The position numbers and the translations under genes were made by a program. 64,000 bases of DNA from assembly GCF_028737265.1 (NCBI RefSeq), contig NZ_JAQZAK010000003.1, positions 186,001-250,000 on the forward strand, read 5' to 3'. Under the pieces are notes generated by a model, which saw only the letters and a list, made by a program, of their open reading frames with translations, was not told where the DNA came from and ran no database searches. Origin of the DNA: Actinomycetospora callitridis. GTDB taxonomy: Bacteria; Actinomycetota; Actinomycetes; Mycobacteriales; Pseudonocardiaceae. Shown here one piece after another: positions 45,306 to 56,853 of this stretch (its first letter is position 1; each line of letters starts with the position of its first letter).

Positions 45306-45854
45306 ATGACCGGCGCGCTGTGGACCGTCGGCCACGGCACGCTCGACGGCCCGCACGTCGCGCGGCTCGTGGCCGACGCCGGGGTCGCCGAGGTCGTCGA
45401 CGTCCGCCGGCATCCCGGCAGCCGTCGCGACCCGTCGGTGGCACGGGAGGCCTTGGGGCAGGCTCTCCGGGAGAACGGCGTCGGCTACCGCTGGGACGAC
45501 AGGCTCGGTGGACGACGCAGCAGGCCGGCCGGCTCCCCCGACACGGCCCTGCGCAACGTCGCCTTCGCCGGCTACGCCGCGCACATGCGTACGCCGACGT
45601 TCACCGCCGCGGTCGACGACGTGCTGGCGGCCGCCGGGCCCACGGCGATCCTGTGCTCGGAGTCGGTGTGGTGGCGTTGCCACCGCCGCCTCGTCGCCGA
45701 CCACGTCGTCCTCGTCCGGGGGGTCGAGGTACGGCACCTGATGCACGACGGGCGGACGCCGGAGCACCGTCCGACCGACGGAGTGCGGCGGTCCGGGCAG
45801 CAGCTCGTCTACGACGACGGGCAGGAGCCGCTCCCCGGCACCGGCCCGCTCTAG
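45306..45854 (+). CDS. DUF488 family protein
   Basis: This 182-residue protein matches DUF488: [18 protein letters not shown] at the start, [14 protein letters not shown] (about 32), then [11 protein letters not shown] and the conserved [17 protein letters not shown] (about 117-133) with its Cys and Cys-His pair. The biochemical role of DUF488 is not established. It is divergent from the decarboxylase gene (76 bp apart) and its stop overlaps that of the convergent trpB2. GAGG stands right before the ATG. Confidence 0.85.
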   Translation: MTGALWTVGHGTLDGPHVARLVADAGVAEVVDVRRHPGSRRDPSVAREALGQALRENGVGYRWDDRLGGRRSRPAGSPDTALRNVAFAGYAAHMRTPTFTAAVDDVLAAAGPTAILCSESVWWRCHRRLVADHVVLVRGVEVRHLMHDGRTPEHRPTDGVRRSGQQLVYDDGQEPLPGTGPL

Positions 45855-47125
45855 GGCTCGTCGACCAGGTCGCCCGCGAGGTACTCCTGGTAAGCGGCGA
45901 GGTCGAGCAGCCCGTGACCGCAGTAGTTGAAGAGGATCACCCGCTCCTCGTTCAGCCGCGTGGCCTCGGCCGCCTCCTGGATCACCGACGCGATGCCGTG
46001 GCCCGCCTCGGGCGCCGGGATCTTGCCCTCGACGCGCGCGAACAGGACGTTGGCCTCGAACACCGCGCGCTGCTTGTGCGCCACCGCCTCCATCCGGCCC
46101 TCGTGCACCAGCTTGGAGATGATCGGCGAATCGCCGTGGTAGCGCAGCCCGCCGGCGTGGATGCCGGGCGGCACGAAGTCGTGGCCCAGCGTGTACATGT
46201 TCATCAGCGGCGTCAGGCCCGCGGTGTCGCCGAAGTCGTACTCGTAGGTGCCCTTCGTCAGCGTCGGGCAGGACGCGGGCTCGGCGGCGAGCAGGCGCAC
46301 CGAGGGGTCGGGCAGGAACGGCAGCGCGACGCCGCCGAGGTTGGAGCCGCCACCGCACGGGGCGATGACGACGTCCGGGCGGATCTCCCCCGCGTTCACC
46401 AGCTGCTGCTGGGCCTCGAGTCCGATGATCGTCTGGTGCAGCAGCACGTGGTTGAGCACGGAGCCCAGCGCGTAGTGGGTGTCGTCGCGGCCGACGGCGT
46501 CGCGCACCGCGTCGGAGATCGCAGCGCCGAGCGAGCCGGGGTGCGACGGGTCGTCGATTGGCGACGGGACGACGCTGCCGCCCCAGGTCTCCATGATCAC
46601 CTTGCGGTAGGGCTTCTGCTCGAAGCTCTTGCGCACCATGTAGACCGCGCACTCGAGGTCGTACTGCGCGCACGCGAAGGCCAGCGCCGTGCCCCACTGG
46701 CCCGCGCCCGTCTCGGTGGCCAGGCGGGTGATGCCCTCGCGGGCGTTGTAGAACGCCTGCGGCACCGCCGAGTTCGGCTTGTGCGAGCCCGCGGGCGAGA
46801 CGGACTCGTCCTTGAAGTAGATCCGCGCCGGCGTGCCCAGCGCGGCCTCGAGGCGACGGGCGCGCACCAGCGGCGTCGGCCTCCACAGGCGCAGGACGTC
46901 GAGGACCTCGCCGGGGATGTCGATCCACGGGTCGGCCGACATCTCCTGGCCGATCAGCTCCTGGGCGAACAGCGGAGCCAGGTCGTCGGGTCCGACCGGC
47001 TCACGCGTCGCCGGGTGGAGCGGGGGATCCAGGGGAGTCGCGAGATGCGGCGCGACGTTGAACCACGCCGTGGGGAGCTCGGACTGTGCGAGCGCGAACC
47101 GTGTGTCGAGAGCCGGGGCCACCAT
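45851..47125 (-). CDS. tryptophan synthase beta-like enzyme, TrpB2 type
   Basis: This 424-residue PLP enzyme belongs to the TrpB2 group, longer than TrpB1 and usually independent of TrpA. It has the PLP Lys in [18 protein letters not shown] (about 110), [17 protein letters not shown], the phosphate-binding [11 protein letters not shown] (about 230) and [19 protein letters not shown]. TrpB2 makes tryptophan from indole and serine, often as salvage. It starts 15 bp after rbpA on the same strand, so it is probably co-transcribed with that RNA polymerase factor. A complete trp operon is not in view. Confidence 0.9.
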   Translation of the reverse strand: MVAPALDTRFALAQSELPTAWFNVAPHLATPLDPPLHPATREPVGPDDLAPLFAQELIGQEMSADPWIDIPGEVLDVLRLWRPTPLVRARRLEAALGTPARIYFKDESVSPAGSHKPNSAVPQAFYNAREGITRLATETGAGQWGTALAFACAQYDLECAVYMVRKSFEQKPYRKVIMETWGGSVVPSPIDDPSHPGSLGAAISDAVRDAVGRDDTHYALGSVLNHVLLHQTIIGLEAQQQLVNAGEIRPDVVIAPCGGGSNLGGVALPFLPDPSVRLLAAEPASCPTLTKGTYEYDFGDTAGLTPLMNMYTLGHDFVPPGIHAGGLRYHGDSPIISKLVHEGRMEAVAHKQRAVFEANVLFARVEGKIPAPEAGHGIASVIQEAAEATRLNEERVILFNYCGHGLLDLAAYQEYLAGDLVDEP

Positions 47126-47139
47126 GGCCCCGGATGCTC

Positions 47140-47484
47140 TCAGCTCTCGCCGCGTCGCGCGCGGAGCTTTCCGAGCGCCTCGTCGAGCAGGGCCTCGCCG
47201 TCGGCGTCGGAGCGACGCTCCTTCACGTACGCCAGGTGCGTCTTGTAGGGCTCGGTGCGCTTCGCCGGCGGGGGGTTCTTCTCGTCGGTGTTGGCCGGCA
47301 GGCCGCAGCGCGGGCAGTCCCAGCTGGCGGGGATCTCCGCGTCGACCGCGAACGACGGACGGGTCTCGTGCCCGTTCGAGCACCAGAAGGAGATCACGGT
47401 GCGGGCCGCGCTCTCCCCGCGCTCGGACTCGCCCATGGGACCCGAACCCACCCGGGTGCCTCGGATCGCGTTGCCAGTCGCCAT
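47140..47484 (-). CDS. rbpA: RNA polymerase-binding protein RbpA
   Basis: RbpA is the actinobacterial factor that binds RNA polymerase and group I sigma factors and stabilises open complexes. The 114-residue protein has the zinc-type core [20 protein letters not shown] then WDCPRCG (about 35-61), and the C-terminal sigma-interacting part [23 protein letters not shown] (split, about 74-96). Met-rich N-terminal extension [18 protein letters not shown] matches the basic core linker seen in family members. GGAGG lies 9 bases upstream of the ATG. Confidence 0.96.
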   Translation of the reverse strand: MATGNAIRGTRVGSGPMGESERGESAARTVISFWCSNGHETRPSFAVDAEIPASWDCPRCGLPANTDEKNPPPAKRTEPYKTHLAYVKERRSDADGEALLDEALGKLRARRGES

Positions 47485-47507
47485 CGCCGGAGTACCTCCG
47501 CGTCCAG

Positions 47508-47536
47508 GGGCGGCCCGGCCTCGACCGGGGCCGCCC
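47508..47536 (-). terminator. hairpin after secG
   Basis: GGGCGGCCCGG (47508-47518) pairs with CCGGGGCCGCCC (47525-47536) with one bulged base, immediately after the secG stop and before the rbpA leader. It could terminate the gap-pgk-tpiA-secG transcript or insulate rbpA. Confidence 0.6.
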
Positions 47537-47537
47537 G

Positions 47538-47774
47538 TCAGCCTTCGATCTTGACGAGCAGCCCCGTACCGACGATGGAGATCAGCCAGATGGCACCCAC
47601 GAAGAGGGTGAGGCGGTCGAGGTTCTTCTCCACGACGCTCGACCCGGCGAGGCTGGACTGCACCCCGCCGCCGAACAGCGACGACAGCCCGCCTCCGCGT
47701 CCGCGGTGCAGCAGCACCAGCAGCACCAGCAGCAGGCTGGACGCGATGAGCAGGATGTCGAGGAACAGTCGCAT
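47538..47774 (-). CDS. secG: preprotein translocase subunit SecG
   Basis: SecG (78 residues) is the small auxiliary subunit of the SecYEG channel. It has two membrane helices ([19 protein letters not shown] and [19 protein letters not shown]) around the conserved loop [31 protein letters not shown] 47774 gives the usual N-terminus; an in-frame GTG 12 bases upstream is possible. Its place after tpiA matches most actinobacteria. Confidence 0.96.
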   Translation of the reverse strand: MRLFLDILLIASSLLLVLLVLLHRGRGGGLSSLFGGGVQSSLAGSSVVEKNLDRLTLFVGAIWLISIVGTGLLVKIEG

Positions 47775-47802
47775 GTCGGTGTCCGTGACCTCCGGGTGCC
47801 GA

Positions 47803-47824
47803 CCCCGTCCGGGGCCGGACGGGG
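47803..47824. terminator. perfect 10-bp hairpin between tpiA and secG
   Basis: CCCCGTCCGG and CCGGACGGGG pair perfectly around a 2-base GG, giving a tight stem in the 143-bp gap between the tpiA stop and the secG start. It suggests a terminator or attenuator separating glycolysis genes from secG. Confidence 0.55.
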
Positions 47825-47917
47825 CTCTGACCGTCCCCGACGTGCGGGATCGGTGCCTGGGGAGGACGATACCCCGCCCTCGTGACGACTCCGTCATGAC
47901 CCTGCGGCGAAATCGGC

Positions 47918-48703
47918 TCAGGGCAGGGGGCCACCCGCGGCGAGCGCGCAGAGCTCCGCGAAGCCCTCGGGGTCGAGGCTGGCGCCGCCGACGAGGGCGC
48001 CGTCGACGTCGTCGGACTTCACGAGCTCGGCGACGTTGTTCGACTTCACCGAGCCGCCGTAGAGGATCCGGACGCCGTCGGCGACGGTCGCGCCGTGCAC
48101 CTCGCGGATCCGCTCGCGCAGGGCGTGGCACACCTCCTGGGCGTCCGACACGCCGGCCGTCTTGCCGGTGCCGATGGCCCAGACCGGCTCGTAGGCCAGC
48201 ACGATCTTCGCGACGTCGGCGGCCGTGAGGCCGTCGAGCGCCCCGTCGAGCTGACCGGTGCAGTGCGGCACGTGGGTGCCCGCGTCGCGGACCTCCTCGC
48301 CCTCCCCCAGGCACAGGATCGGGGTGAGGCCGTGCCGCAGGGCCGCGCGGACCTTGCGGTTGACGAGCGCGTCGTCCTCGCCGTGGATCGTGCGCCGCTC
48401 GGAGTGCCCGACGACCACCCACGTGCAGCCGAGCTTGGCCAGCATCGCGCCGGAGACGTCACCGGTGAACGCACCGGAGTCCTCGGGCGAGAGGTCCTGG
48501 CCGCCGTAGGTGATCGGCATCGAGTCGGCGTCGACGAGGGTCTGCACGCTGCGCAGGTCGGTGAACGGCGGGAGCACCGCCACGTCGACGGCGTCGTAGT
48601 ACTTGCCGGGCAGGGCGAAGGCGAGCTTCTGGGTGACGCCGATGGCCTCGAGGTGGTTGAGGTTCATCTTCCAGTTGCCCGCGATGAGCGGCTTGCGGCT
48701 CAC
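47918..48703 (-). CDS. tpiA: triosephosphate isomerase
   Basis: This 261-residue TIM-barrel enzyme interconverts dihydroxyacetone phosphate and glyceraldehyde 3-phosphate. Catalytic residues are visible: Asn/Lys in AGNWKMN (about 8-14), His in GHSERR (about 101) and Glu in [14 protein letters not shown] (about 173), with the phosphate loop ILYGGSVK. The GTG start overlaps the pgk stop (GTGA) and has GGAGGAGG upstream. Confidence 0.97.
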   Translation of the reverse strand: MSRKPLIAGNWKMNLNHLEAIGVTQKLAFALPGKYYDAVDVAVLPPFTDLRSVQTLVDADSMPITYGGQDLSPEDSGAFTGDVSGAMLAKLGCTWVVVGHSERRTIHGEDDALVNRKVRAALRHGLTPILCLGEGEEVRDAGTHVPHCTGQLDGALDGLTAADVAKIVLAYEPVWAIGTGKTAGVSDAQEVCHALRERIREVHGATVADGVRILYGGSVKSNNVAELVKSDDVDGALVGGASLDPEGFAELCALAAGGPLP

Positions 48704-49928
48704 GCGGAGCCCTCCTCCAGGACGGCGATACCGGGCAGGACGTGACCCTCGAGGAACTCGAGCGACGCGCCACCCCCGGTGGAGATGTGGCCGAAGCGCT
48801 CCTCGTCGAGGCCCGCGGCGCGGATCGCGGAGGCGGAGTCGCCGCCCCCGATGACGCTGAAGGCCGGCGAGTCCGCGACGGCCTCGGCGACGCCGGTGGT
48901 GCCCGCCGCGAACGGCGCCATCTCGAACACGCCCATCGGACCGTTCCAGAACACCGTGGCGGCGTCGGCGAGCTTCTCGCCGAACAGGCGGACGGTCTCG
49001 CTCCCGACGTCGAGGCCCATCCAGCCGTCGGGGATCTCCGACACCGGCACCGTGCGGGTGTTCGCGTCGGCCGCGAAGGCGTCGGCGACGATGACGTCGA
49101 CCGGCAGGACGAGCGTGTCGGGGTACTGCGCGAGCAGGTCCCGGCAGGTGTCGAGCTGGTCGGACTCCAGCTTGGAGTCGCCCACGTCCTTGCCCTCGGC
49201 GGCGAGGAACGTGAAGCACATCGCCCCGCCGACCAGCAGCGTGTCGACCTTCGGCAGCAGGTTGGTCAGCACCGCGAGCTTGTCGGAGACCTTCGAGCCG
49301 CCGAGGATCACCGCGTACGGCCGGGCCGGGTCACCGGTCAGCCGCCGCAGCACCTCGGTCTCGCGGGCGACGAGGTCGCCGCCGTAGGCCGGGAGCTTGC
49401 GCGCGATCTCGACCACCGAGGCCTGCTCGCGGTGCACGACACCGAAGCCGTCGGAGACGAAAGCGCTCGGCCGCGAAGGATCCTGGCTGGGCACGAGCTC
49501 CGCGAGCTCCGTCGCCAGCTGCTCGCGCTCGCCCTCGGTGCCCGTCTCGCGCGGGTCGCAGCGCACGTTCGCGAGCAGCGCCACGCCGCCGGAGCGCAGA
49601 CCCTCGGCCACGCCCTGGGCGGACTGGCCCACCACGTCCTCGGCCAGCGAGACCCGCTGGTCGAGCAGCTGACCCAGCCGCGCGGCGACCGGCGTCAGCG
49701 TCGATCTCGGGTCGCGCCCCGGCGGCTCGCCGCCCTTCGGGCGCCCGAGGTGGGCCATGATCAGGACCTTGGCCCCGGCGCCCGCGAGGCGCGTGATCGT
49801 CGGCAGGGCCGCACGGATGCGGCCGTCGTCGGTGATGGAGTAGCCGTCGAGGGGCACGTTGAAGTCCGCGCGCAGCAGGACGAACCGGTCCTGCACCCCG
49901 TCGGCGATCAGGTCGTCGACCGTGCGCA

Positions 49929-49929
<1 letters not shown>
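48700..49929 (-). CDS. pgk: phosphoglycerate kinase
   Basis: This 409-residue kinase transfers phosphate from 1,3-bisphosphoglycerate to ADP. It has [12 protein letters not shown] (about 18), [10 protein letters not shown] (about 58), [18 protein letters not shown] (about 160), [11 protein letters not shown] (about 205) and the nucleotide loop [14 protein letters not shown] (about 370). The substrate-binding NVR motif is present, though its context ([13 protein letters not shown]) is more divergent than usual. The ATG overlaps the gap stop by one base (TGATG). Confidence 0.97.
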
Positions 49930-51047
<1,118 letters not shown>

Positions 51048-51059
51048 TCACGCGCCCGG

Positions 51060-52049
51060 TCAGTGGTCCGCCAGCTCCGCCATCTCCTCGGTGACCACCG
51101 AGGACGTGTCGGGCACGCGCATGTCCTTGGCCTTCTTGTCGGCCATGGCCAGGAGACGCCGTATGCGCCCGGCCACCGCGTCCTTGGTCATCGGCGGCTC
51201 CGCCAGCTGGCCGAGCTCCTCCAGCGAGGCCTGCTCGTGCTCGACGCGCAGGCGCCCGGCCTGCACCAGGTGGTCGGGCACCTCGTCGCCGAGCAGCTCC
51301 AGCGCCCGGTTGACGCGCGCCGTCGCCGTCACGGCCGCCTTCACCGAGCGCCGCAGGTTGGCGTCGTCGAAGTTCGCGAGCCGGTTCGCGGTCGCGCGCA
51401 CCTCGCGGCGCATCCGGCGCTCCTCCCACGCCAGCACCGAGGTGTGGGCGCCGAGGCGGGTCAGCAGCGCGCCGATGGCGTCGCCGTCGCGGACCACGAC
51501 GCGGTCGGCGCCGCGGACCTCGCGGGCCTTGGCGACGACGCCCAGCCTGCGGGCGGCGCCGACCAGCGCCATCGCGGCCTCCATGCCCGGGCACGTGATC
51601 TCCAGGGCGGACGAGCGACCGGGCTCGGTGAGCGACCCGTGGGCGAGGAACGCCCCGCGCCACGCGGCCTCGGCGTCGCACACGCCCCCGGAGACGACCT
51701 GGGGCGGCAGCCCGCGCACGGGGCGGCCGCGCGGGTCGAGGAGCCCGGTCTGGCGGGCCAGCGAGTCGCCGTCGGCGGCGACGCGCACGACGTAGCGGGT
51801 GCCCTTGCGCAGTCCGCCCTGGGAGAGCACGTGGACCTCGGGGCTGTGCCCGTAGAGGTCGTGGATCTCCCCGCGCAGGCGGCGGGCGCCGGAGCCGGTG
51901 TCGAGCTCGGCCTCGACGACGACGCGGCCGGCGACGATGTGCAGCCCGCCGCCGAAGCGCAGCAGGGCGGCCACCTCGGCGCGCCGGCAGCACGTCTTGG
52001 TCACCGCGAGCCTGCTGAGTTCGTCCTTGACCGCTGCGGTCATGGCCAC
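51060..52049 (-). CDS. whiA: sporulation/cell-division regulator WhiA
   Basis: WhiA (329 residues) combines a degenerate LAGLIDADG homing-endonuclease fold (about 1-220, including [13 protein letters not shown]) with a C-terminal HTH (about 230-320: [23 protein letters not shown] and [19 protein letters not shown]). In sporulating actinomycetes it works with WhiB to switch on division genes. GTG 52049 is chosen for the AGGAGGAGG upstream and the usual [14 protein letters not shown] start. It overlaps the yvcK 3' end by 10 bp, forming uvrC-rapZ-yvcK-whiA. Confidence 0.96.
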   Translation of the reverse strand: MAMTAAVKDELSRLAVTKTCCRRAEVAALLRFGGGLHIVAGRVVVEAELDTGSGARRLRGEIHDLYGHSPEVHVLSQGGLRKGTRYVVRVAADGDSLARQTGLLDPRGRPVRGLPPQVVSGGVCDAEAAWRGAFLAHGSLTEPGRSSALEITCPGMEAAMALVGAARRLGVVAKAREVRGADRVVVRDGDAIGALLTRLGAHTSVLAWEERRMRREVRATANRLANFDDANLRRSVKAAVTATARVNRALELLGDEVPDHLVQAGRLRVEHEQASLEELGQLAEPPMTKDAVAGRIRRLLAMADKKAKDMRVPDTSSVVTEEMAELADH

Positions 52050-53119
52050 CTTCGGTCCTCCTCCTGGTGGGGGCGGGCGGGGTCGGCACCGGGCGCGACG
52101 TCGGCAGGGCTGCCGTCCGTCCCGCCGGACCGGGCCGGGCCCGGGGGGTCGCGATGATCGACCCGGTGGTGGGCGGCGTCGGCGAGAGCCTTGGCCAGCG
52201 CCTCGGGGTGGTGCCGGGGACTGCCGTCGGGCGCGCCGACGGAGGTGAGGAGGGTGTCCGCGCCGAAGGCCTCGGCACCGCGGCGCAGCAGGTCGGGCGC
52301 GGGGACGGCGTCGGTGTCGGCCACCACGACGTCCAGGCGCAGGCGCGGCGCGTGCGCGGCGAGCACCTCGAGGTGCTGCTCGGGCGAGAACCCGGCGGTC
52401 TCGCCCGGTTGCGGGGCGAGGTTGAGGACGAGGACCTTGCGGGCCTCGCTCTCGACCAGGGCGTTGAGCAGCTCGGGGACGAGCAGGTGGGGCAGCACGC
52501 TCGAGAACCACGAGCCCGGCCCCAGGGTGATGACGTCCGCGGAGCGCAGGGCGTCGCACGCCTCCGGGCACGCCCGCGGACGGCGCGGGTCGAGCCGCAC
52601 GTGCTGCACCCGCCCGGGCGTGGTGGCGACGGCGACCTGCCCGCGGATCCGGTGGGCGACGTCGCGGCCCTGGTCGCCGCCCTCGGGGCCGAAGATGCCG
52701 GTGACGTCGGCCTCGATGTCCACCGGCTGCGTGCTCATCGGCAGCACCCGCCCCGACACCCCGAGCAGGCGGCACGCCTGGTCGAGGGCGGCCACCGGGT
52801 CGTCGAGGACCTCCAGCAGGCCGGCGAGCAGCAGGTTGCCGACAGCGTGGCCGGCGAGCGCCCCGTGCCCGCCGTAGCGGTGCTCGAAGACCCGCTGCCA
52901 GAGCGTGTTCTCGGGGCCGGGGTTCTCCTGGCCGGCCAGCGCACCGAGCGCCATGCGCAGGTCGCCCAGCGGCAGGATGTCCAGCTCGCGGCGGATCCGC
53001 CCGGACGAGCCGCCGTCGTCGGCGACCACCACGACGGCCGTGATGTCGTCGGTCAGCCGGCGCAGCGCCGTGAGCGTCGCGTGCAGCCCGTGGCCCCCTC
53101 CGAGGGCGACGGCCTTCAC
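52040..53119 (-). CDS. yvcK: gluconeogenesis factor YvcK/CuvA family
   Basis: This 359-residue UPF0052 protein binds UDP-sugars and is linked to growth on gluconeogenic carbon and to cell shape. Motifs are [13 protein letters not shown] (about 4-16), [18 protein letters not shown] (about 32), [12 protein letters not shown] (about 92) and [18 protein letters not shown] (about 205). The last ~45 residues are low-complexity Pro/Asp/Arg and not conserved. The GTG overlaps the rapZ stop. Confidence 0.95.
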   Translation of the reverse strand: MKAVALGGGHGLHATLTALRRLTDDITAVVVVADDGGSSGRIRRELDILPLGDLRMALGALAGQENPGPENTLWQRVFEHRYGGHGALAGHAVGNLLLAGLLEVLDDPVAALDQACRLLGVSGRVLPMSTQPVDIEADVTGIFGPEGGDQGRDVAHRIRGQVAVATTPGRVQHVRLDPRRPRACPEACDALRSADVITLGPGSWFSSVLPHLLVPELLNALVESEARKVLVLNLAPQPGETAGFSPEQHLEVLAAHAPRLRLDVVVADTDAVPAPDLLRRGAEAFGADTLLTSVGAPDGSPRHHPEALAKALADAAHHRVDHRDPPGPARSGGTDGSPADVAPGADPARPHQEEDRRWP

Positions 53120-54015
53120 TCGCGCCCCACGTCGCGGTGCGACACCGTGACCCGCACGCCGTCCTGGCCGGCCATGCGCCGCGCGAGCTCCTCGGCGATC
53201 GCGACGCTGCGGTGCTTGCCGCCGGTGCAGCCCACCGCGACGGTGAGGTAGCGCTTGCCCTCGCGCCGGTAGCCGGCGCCGACGAGGCGCAGAAGCTCCA
53301 GGTAGCGGTCGAGGAACTCCTCGGCGCCCTCCTGCGAGAGCACGTAGTCGCGGACCTCGGCCTCGCGCCCGTCGTGCTCGCGCAGCTCGGGGATCCAGTG
53401 CGGGTTGGGCAGGAAGCGCATGTCGACGACGAGGTCGGCGTCCGGCGGCAGCCCGTGCTTGTAGCCGAACGACACCACGGTGACGCTGTGCCCGACGTCA
53501 GCGGCGTGGTCGCCGAACGCGCTCTCGATGGCCGCGCGCAGCTGGTGCACCGAGCGGTTCGAGGTGTCGACGACGAGGTCGGCCAGGTCGTGCAGAGGCG
53601 AGAGCAGCTCGCGCTCCGCGGCGATCCCGTCGGAGATGCGGCCGCCGCCCTGCAGCGGGTGCGAGCGGCGGTTGGCCTCGAACCGGCGGATCAGCACGGC
53701 GTCCGACGCGTCGAGGAACAGCACGCGCGGCCGGTCGCCGCGCGCGTCCAGCTCCTTGATCACCGCACCGAGGTCGGCGGTGAACGCGCGGCTGCGCACG
53801 TCCATCACCACGGCGATGCGCGTGACCTGCCCCGACGAGCGGGTGCCCAGGTCCACCATCGTCTCGATCAGCTCCGGCGGGAGGTTGTCGACGACGAACC
53901 AGCCGAGGTCCTCGAGCACCTTGGCCGCGGTGCTGCGGCCCGCCCCGGACAGGCCGGAGACGATCGCGACCTCGATCCCGCCGGTGCGCACCGGTACCTC
54001 CGTGCGCCCGGTCAT
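53116..54015 (-). CDS. rapZ: RNase adapter protein RapZ (YvcJ) family
   Basis: This 299-residue P-loop protein has GLSGAGRST at about 21, in which Arg stands where the Walker A Lys is usual. It continues [41 protein letters not shown] in parts (about 212-237) and the C-terminal phosphate-binding [17 protein letters not shown] (about 267). RapZ acts in glucosamine-6-phosphate sensing and sRNA decay in enterobacteria; in actinobacteria the role is less clear. It overlaps both uvrC and yvcK by 4 bp. Confidence 0.94.
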   Translation of the reverse strand: MTGRTEVPVRTGGIEVAIVSGLSGAGRSTAAKVLEDLGWFVVDNLPPELIETMVDLGTRSSGQVTRIAVVMDVRSRAFTADLGAVIKELDARGDRPRVLFLDASDAVLIRRFEANRRSHPLQGGGRISDGIAAERELLSPLHDLADLVVDTSNRSVHQLRAAIESAFGDHAADVGHSVTVVSFGYKHGLPPDADLVVDMRFLPNPHWIPELREHDGREAEVRDYVLSQEGAEEFLDRYLELLRLVGAGYRREGKRYLTVAVGCTGGKHRSVAIAEELARRMAGQDGVRVTVSHRDVGRE

Positions 54016-56027
54016 GTCGTTCCCCCGTCCGTCAGCGCCGACAGGATGGCCTCGGCGGTGCGGCGGCCGACGCCGGGCACCTCCATGACGTCCTCGACCG
54101 ACGCGGCCCGCAGTTTCTTGACCGACCCGAAGTGCTTGAGCACCGCGGTGCGCCGGGCCTCGCCGAGCCCGGGCACCCCGTCCAGCGCGGACGCCGTCAT
54201 CCGCGACGAGCGCTTCTGGCGGTGGTAGGTGATGGCGAAGCGGTGCGCCTCGTCGCGCACGCGCTGGAGCAGGTAGAGCGCCTCGCTCTGGCGGGGCAGG
54301 ATCGCCGGGTCCTCCTCGCCGGGCAGCCAGACCTCCTCGAGGCGCTTGGCCAGCCCGACCACGGCGACGTCGGTGACACCGAGGTCGCCCAGGACCTCGG
54401 CGGCCGCGGCGACCTGCGGGGCGCCACCGTCGACCACCAGCAGGTTCGGCGGGTACGCGAACCTCCGCGGCCGGCCCGTCGTCGGGTCGATGCCGGGTAG
54501 CGGCCCGTCGAGCTGTTCGGGCGCGATCTCCCCGGACGCCGGCGCACCATCGCTGGTCTCGCCCGAGCACGCCGTGTCGGTGGGGTCGGGGGCCTCCTCG
54601 GCGGTCTCACGGAGGTAGCGGGAGAACCGGCGCCGGACCACCTCGGCGATCGCCGCGACGTCACCGCCCTCCGCGCCGCCGCGGATCGAGTAGCGCCGGT
54701 AGTCGGCCTTCTTCGCCAGCCCGTCCTCGAAGACCACGAGGCTCGCGACGACGTCGGAGCCCTGGACGTGCGAGACGTCGGTGCACTCGATGCGCAGCGG
54801 GGCGGTGTCGAGGCCGAGCTGCTCCTGGAGCTCCTCGAGCGCCGCGCTGCGGGCCGTGAGGTCGCCGGCGCGGCGGAGCTTGTGGCGGGTCAGCTCCTCG
54901 CGGGCGTTGCGCTCGACGGTCTCGGCGAGGGTGCGCTTGTCGCCGCGCTGGGCGACGCGCAGCGACACCCGCGAGCCGCGCAGGTCGGAGAGCCACTGGG
55001 TCAGGGCCGGCGCGTCGGCGGGCATCGCCGGGACGAGCACCTCGCGCGGCACCGGCTGGACGGCGTCGTCGGCGGAGCCCGCGAGCGCGGCCTGCTCGCC
55101 GTAGAACTGCGCGAGGAACTGCCCGACCAGGCTCTCGAGGTCGCTGTCCGCCTCGGTCTCGACCACCCAGCCGCGCTGGCCCCGGACCCGCCCACCGCGG
55201 ACGTGGAAGACCTGGACCGCGGCCTCGAGCTCGTCGGTGGCGAAGGCGACGACGTCGGCGTCGGTGCCGTCGCCGAGCACCACCGCCTGCTTCTCGACGA
55301 CCCGCTTCAGCGCCCCGGCGTCGTCGCGCAGCCGCGCGGCCTTCTCGAAGTCCATGTCGGCCGCGGCGACCTGCATGTCCTTCTCGATGCGGCCGATCAG
55401 CTGGTCGGTGTGGCCGGCGAGGAAGTCGCAGAAGTCGAGGACGATCTGCCGGTGCTCCTCGGCGTCGACGCGTCCGACGCACGGCGCCGAGCACTTGTCG
55501 ATGTAGCCGAGCATGCACGGGCGCCCGATCTGGCCGTGACGCTTGAACACCCCGCTCGAGCACACCCGCGCCGGGAACACCCGCGTCAGGAGCTTCACCG
55601 TCTCGCGGATCGCCCACGCGTGGGCGTACGGGCCGAAGTACCGGACGCCCTTCTTGCGGGGCCCCCGATAGACCCGGAGCTGCGGGTACTCCTCGTTCAG
55701 CGTCACCGCGAGCACCGGGTAGGTCTTGTCGTCGCGGTAGCGGACGTTGAACCGCGGGTCGTATTCCTTGATCCAGTTGTACTCGAGCTGGAGGGCCTCG
55801 ACCTCGGTGTGCACCACCGTCCACTGGACGGCCGCGGCGGTGGTGACCATCCGGCGCGTCCGGGGGTGCAGCCCCGCCACGTCGGCGAAGTAGGAGTTGA
55901 GCCGGCTGCGCAGGTTCTTGGCCTTGCCGACGTAGATGACTCGCCCGTTCTCGTCCGAGAACCGGTACACGCCGGGCGCTTCCGGGATGGTCCCGGTGGC
56001 GGGTCGGTACGTCTGCGGGTCGGCCAT
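54012..56027 (-). CDS. uvrC: excinuclease ABC subunit C
   Basis: UvrC makes both incisions in nucleotide excision repair. The 671-residue protein has a GIY-YIG nuclease domain ([22 protein letters not shown], in part, about 18-39) and a UVR/Cys-rich region (about 160-240, [28 protein letters not shown] in segments). The RNase H-like endonuclease core is at about 395-590 ([26 protein letters not shown]), and C-terminal helix-hairpin-helix repeats end [16 protein letters not shown]. An acidic Pro/Glu insert lies at about 480-510. No ribosome binding site precedes the ATG. Confidence 0.97.
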   Translation of the reverse strand: MADPQTYRPATGTIPEAPGVYRFSDENGRVIYVGKAKNLRSRLNSYFADVAGLHPRTRRMVTTAAAVQWTVVHTEVEALQLEYNWIKEYDPRFNVRYRDDKTYPVLAVTLNEEYPQLRVYRGPRKKGVRYFGPYAHAWAIRETVKLLTRVFPARVCSSGVFKRHGQIGRPCMLGYIDKCSAPCVGRVDAEEHRQIVLDFCDFLAGHTDQLIGRIEKDMQVAAADMDFEKAARLRDDAGALKRVVEKQAVVLGDGTDADVVAFATDELEAAVQVFHVRGGRVRGQRGWVVETEADSDLESLVGQFLAQFYGEQAALAGSADDAVQPVPREVLVPAMPADAPALTQWLSDLRGSRVSLRVAQRGDKRTLAETVERNAREELTRHKLRRAGDLTARSAALEELQEQLGLDTAPLRIECTDVSHVQGSDVVASLVVFEDGLAKKADYRRYSIRGGAEGGDVAAIAEVVRRRFSRYLRETAEEAPDPTDTACSGETSDGAPASGEIAPEQLDGPLPGIDPTTGRPRRFAYPPNLLVVDGGAPQVAAAAEVLGDLGVTDVAVVGLAKRLEEVWLPGEEDPAILPRQSEALYLLQRVRDEAHRFAITYHRQKRSSRMTASALDGVPGLGEARRTAVLKHFGSVKKLRAASVEDVMEVPGVGRRTAEAILSALTDGGTT

Positions 56028-56036
56028 GATGGCACC

Positions 56037-56042
56037 AGCGTA
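56037..56042 (-). promoter_or_regulatory. possible -10 box for uvrC
   Basis: On the minus strand TACGCT (TANNNT) ends 9 bases before the uvrC ATG, so transcription would begin about 3 bases before it. This fits the lack of a ribosome binding site. Three GTGTCGC repeats (56092-56124) lie further upstream. Confidence 0.35.
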
Positions 56043-56143
56043 GGCGCGTCCGTCCGGAGCTTCGGCGTGCACCCAGATGGGTGGAATCGGCGTGTCGCAC
56101 GGTGTGTCGCGGCGTGTCGCGCTGGCGCCGCGCCGTGAGCGCC

Positions 56144-56635
56144 TCACCGCCGCCCTGCGCGCCTCCGCCGCTCGAGCGCCTCGCGCCCCGCCCGCGCGAC
56201 CGTCAGGTCGCCGGCACGTCGGTGCAGCTCGTTGCTCATCGCGGCGACCCACCGCGCCACCACGAGCAGCTCCTCGTCCGAGAACCGCGCCTGCCGGGCC
56301 TGCACGTCGTCGAGCAACGCCTGCCACGACAGGTGGTCCCTCGGCGCGACCAGATGGCCCACCACGACCTTGCGACGGTTGTCGGGGTCGCGCCACCGCG
56401 CCACCCGGCCCGCCTCCTCGAGCCCGTCGACGACCGCGGTCGCCGCGCCCGGACTGAGCCCGAGCCGCTCGGCGAGCGCCGTCATCGGCATCCCCCGTGG
56501 CGTGTCGACGATCTGCAGGCACGCCAGCTCGACCTCCCGGAGACCCAGGCGCCTCGCCATCTCGTGGTGGTGGCGTCGCAGGGCGACCGCGAGGTCGTCG
56601 ACCAGGGCCGTCGCCACCCACGTCCGATCGTCCAC
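56144..56635 (-). CDS. MarR family regulator
   Basis: This 163-residue protein has the MarR winged-helix core: [61 protein letters not shown], split over about residues 32-92, with the wing Asp-Pro-Asp-Asn-Arg-Arg intact. Amphipathic N- and C-terminal helices would form the dimer. It starts at GTG 56635. The next gene upstream (MetE-like) is on the same strand 218 bp away and may be a target, but no operator was identified. Confidence 0.9.
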   Translation of the reverse strand: MDDRTWVATALVDDLAVALRRHHHEMARRLGLREVELACLQIVDTPRGMPMTALAERLGLSPGAATAVVDGLEEAGRVARWRDPDNRRKVVVGHLVAPRDHLSWQALLDDVQARQARFSDEELLVVARWVAAMSNELHRRAGDLTVARAGREALERRRRAGRR

Positions 56636-56724
56636 CCGGCCTCCCCCGCTCCGACGGTGACGCTACGAGGGAGGGCGGTCGGGCGGGGGTGGGTTCGGGG
56701 AAGTCGATCCTTCTGGCGACGGGA

Positions 56725-56819
56725 CGGCGGGCCGACTCGGTCCCTCTGACGACGATTCGGAAATCGAAGCGTCCGTGGGACCTCTTGCGCGGGCCGGAGC
56801 GGCGTCCTACGGCCCGCCG
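56725..56819. repeat. distant inverted repeat in the MetE-like/MarR gap
   Basis: CGGCGGGCCG (56725-56734) is the reverse complement of CGGCCCGCCG (56810-56819), which occurs again at 56842-56851 overlapping the end of the MetE-like gene. The spacer is 75 bp. It may help terminate the MetE-like transcript; otherwise the 218-bp gap shows nothing recognisable. Confidence 0.4.
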
Positions 56820-56853
56820 CGTTCCCTCTCGGTCGGACCCACGGCCCGCCGGG

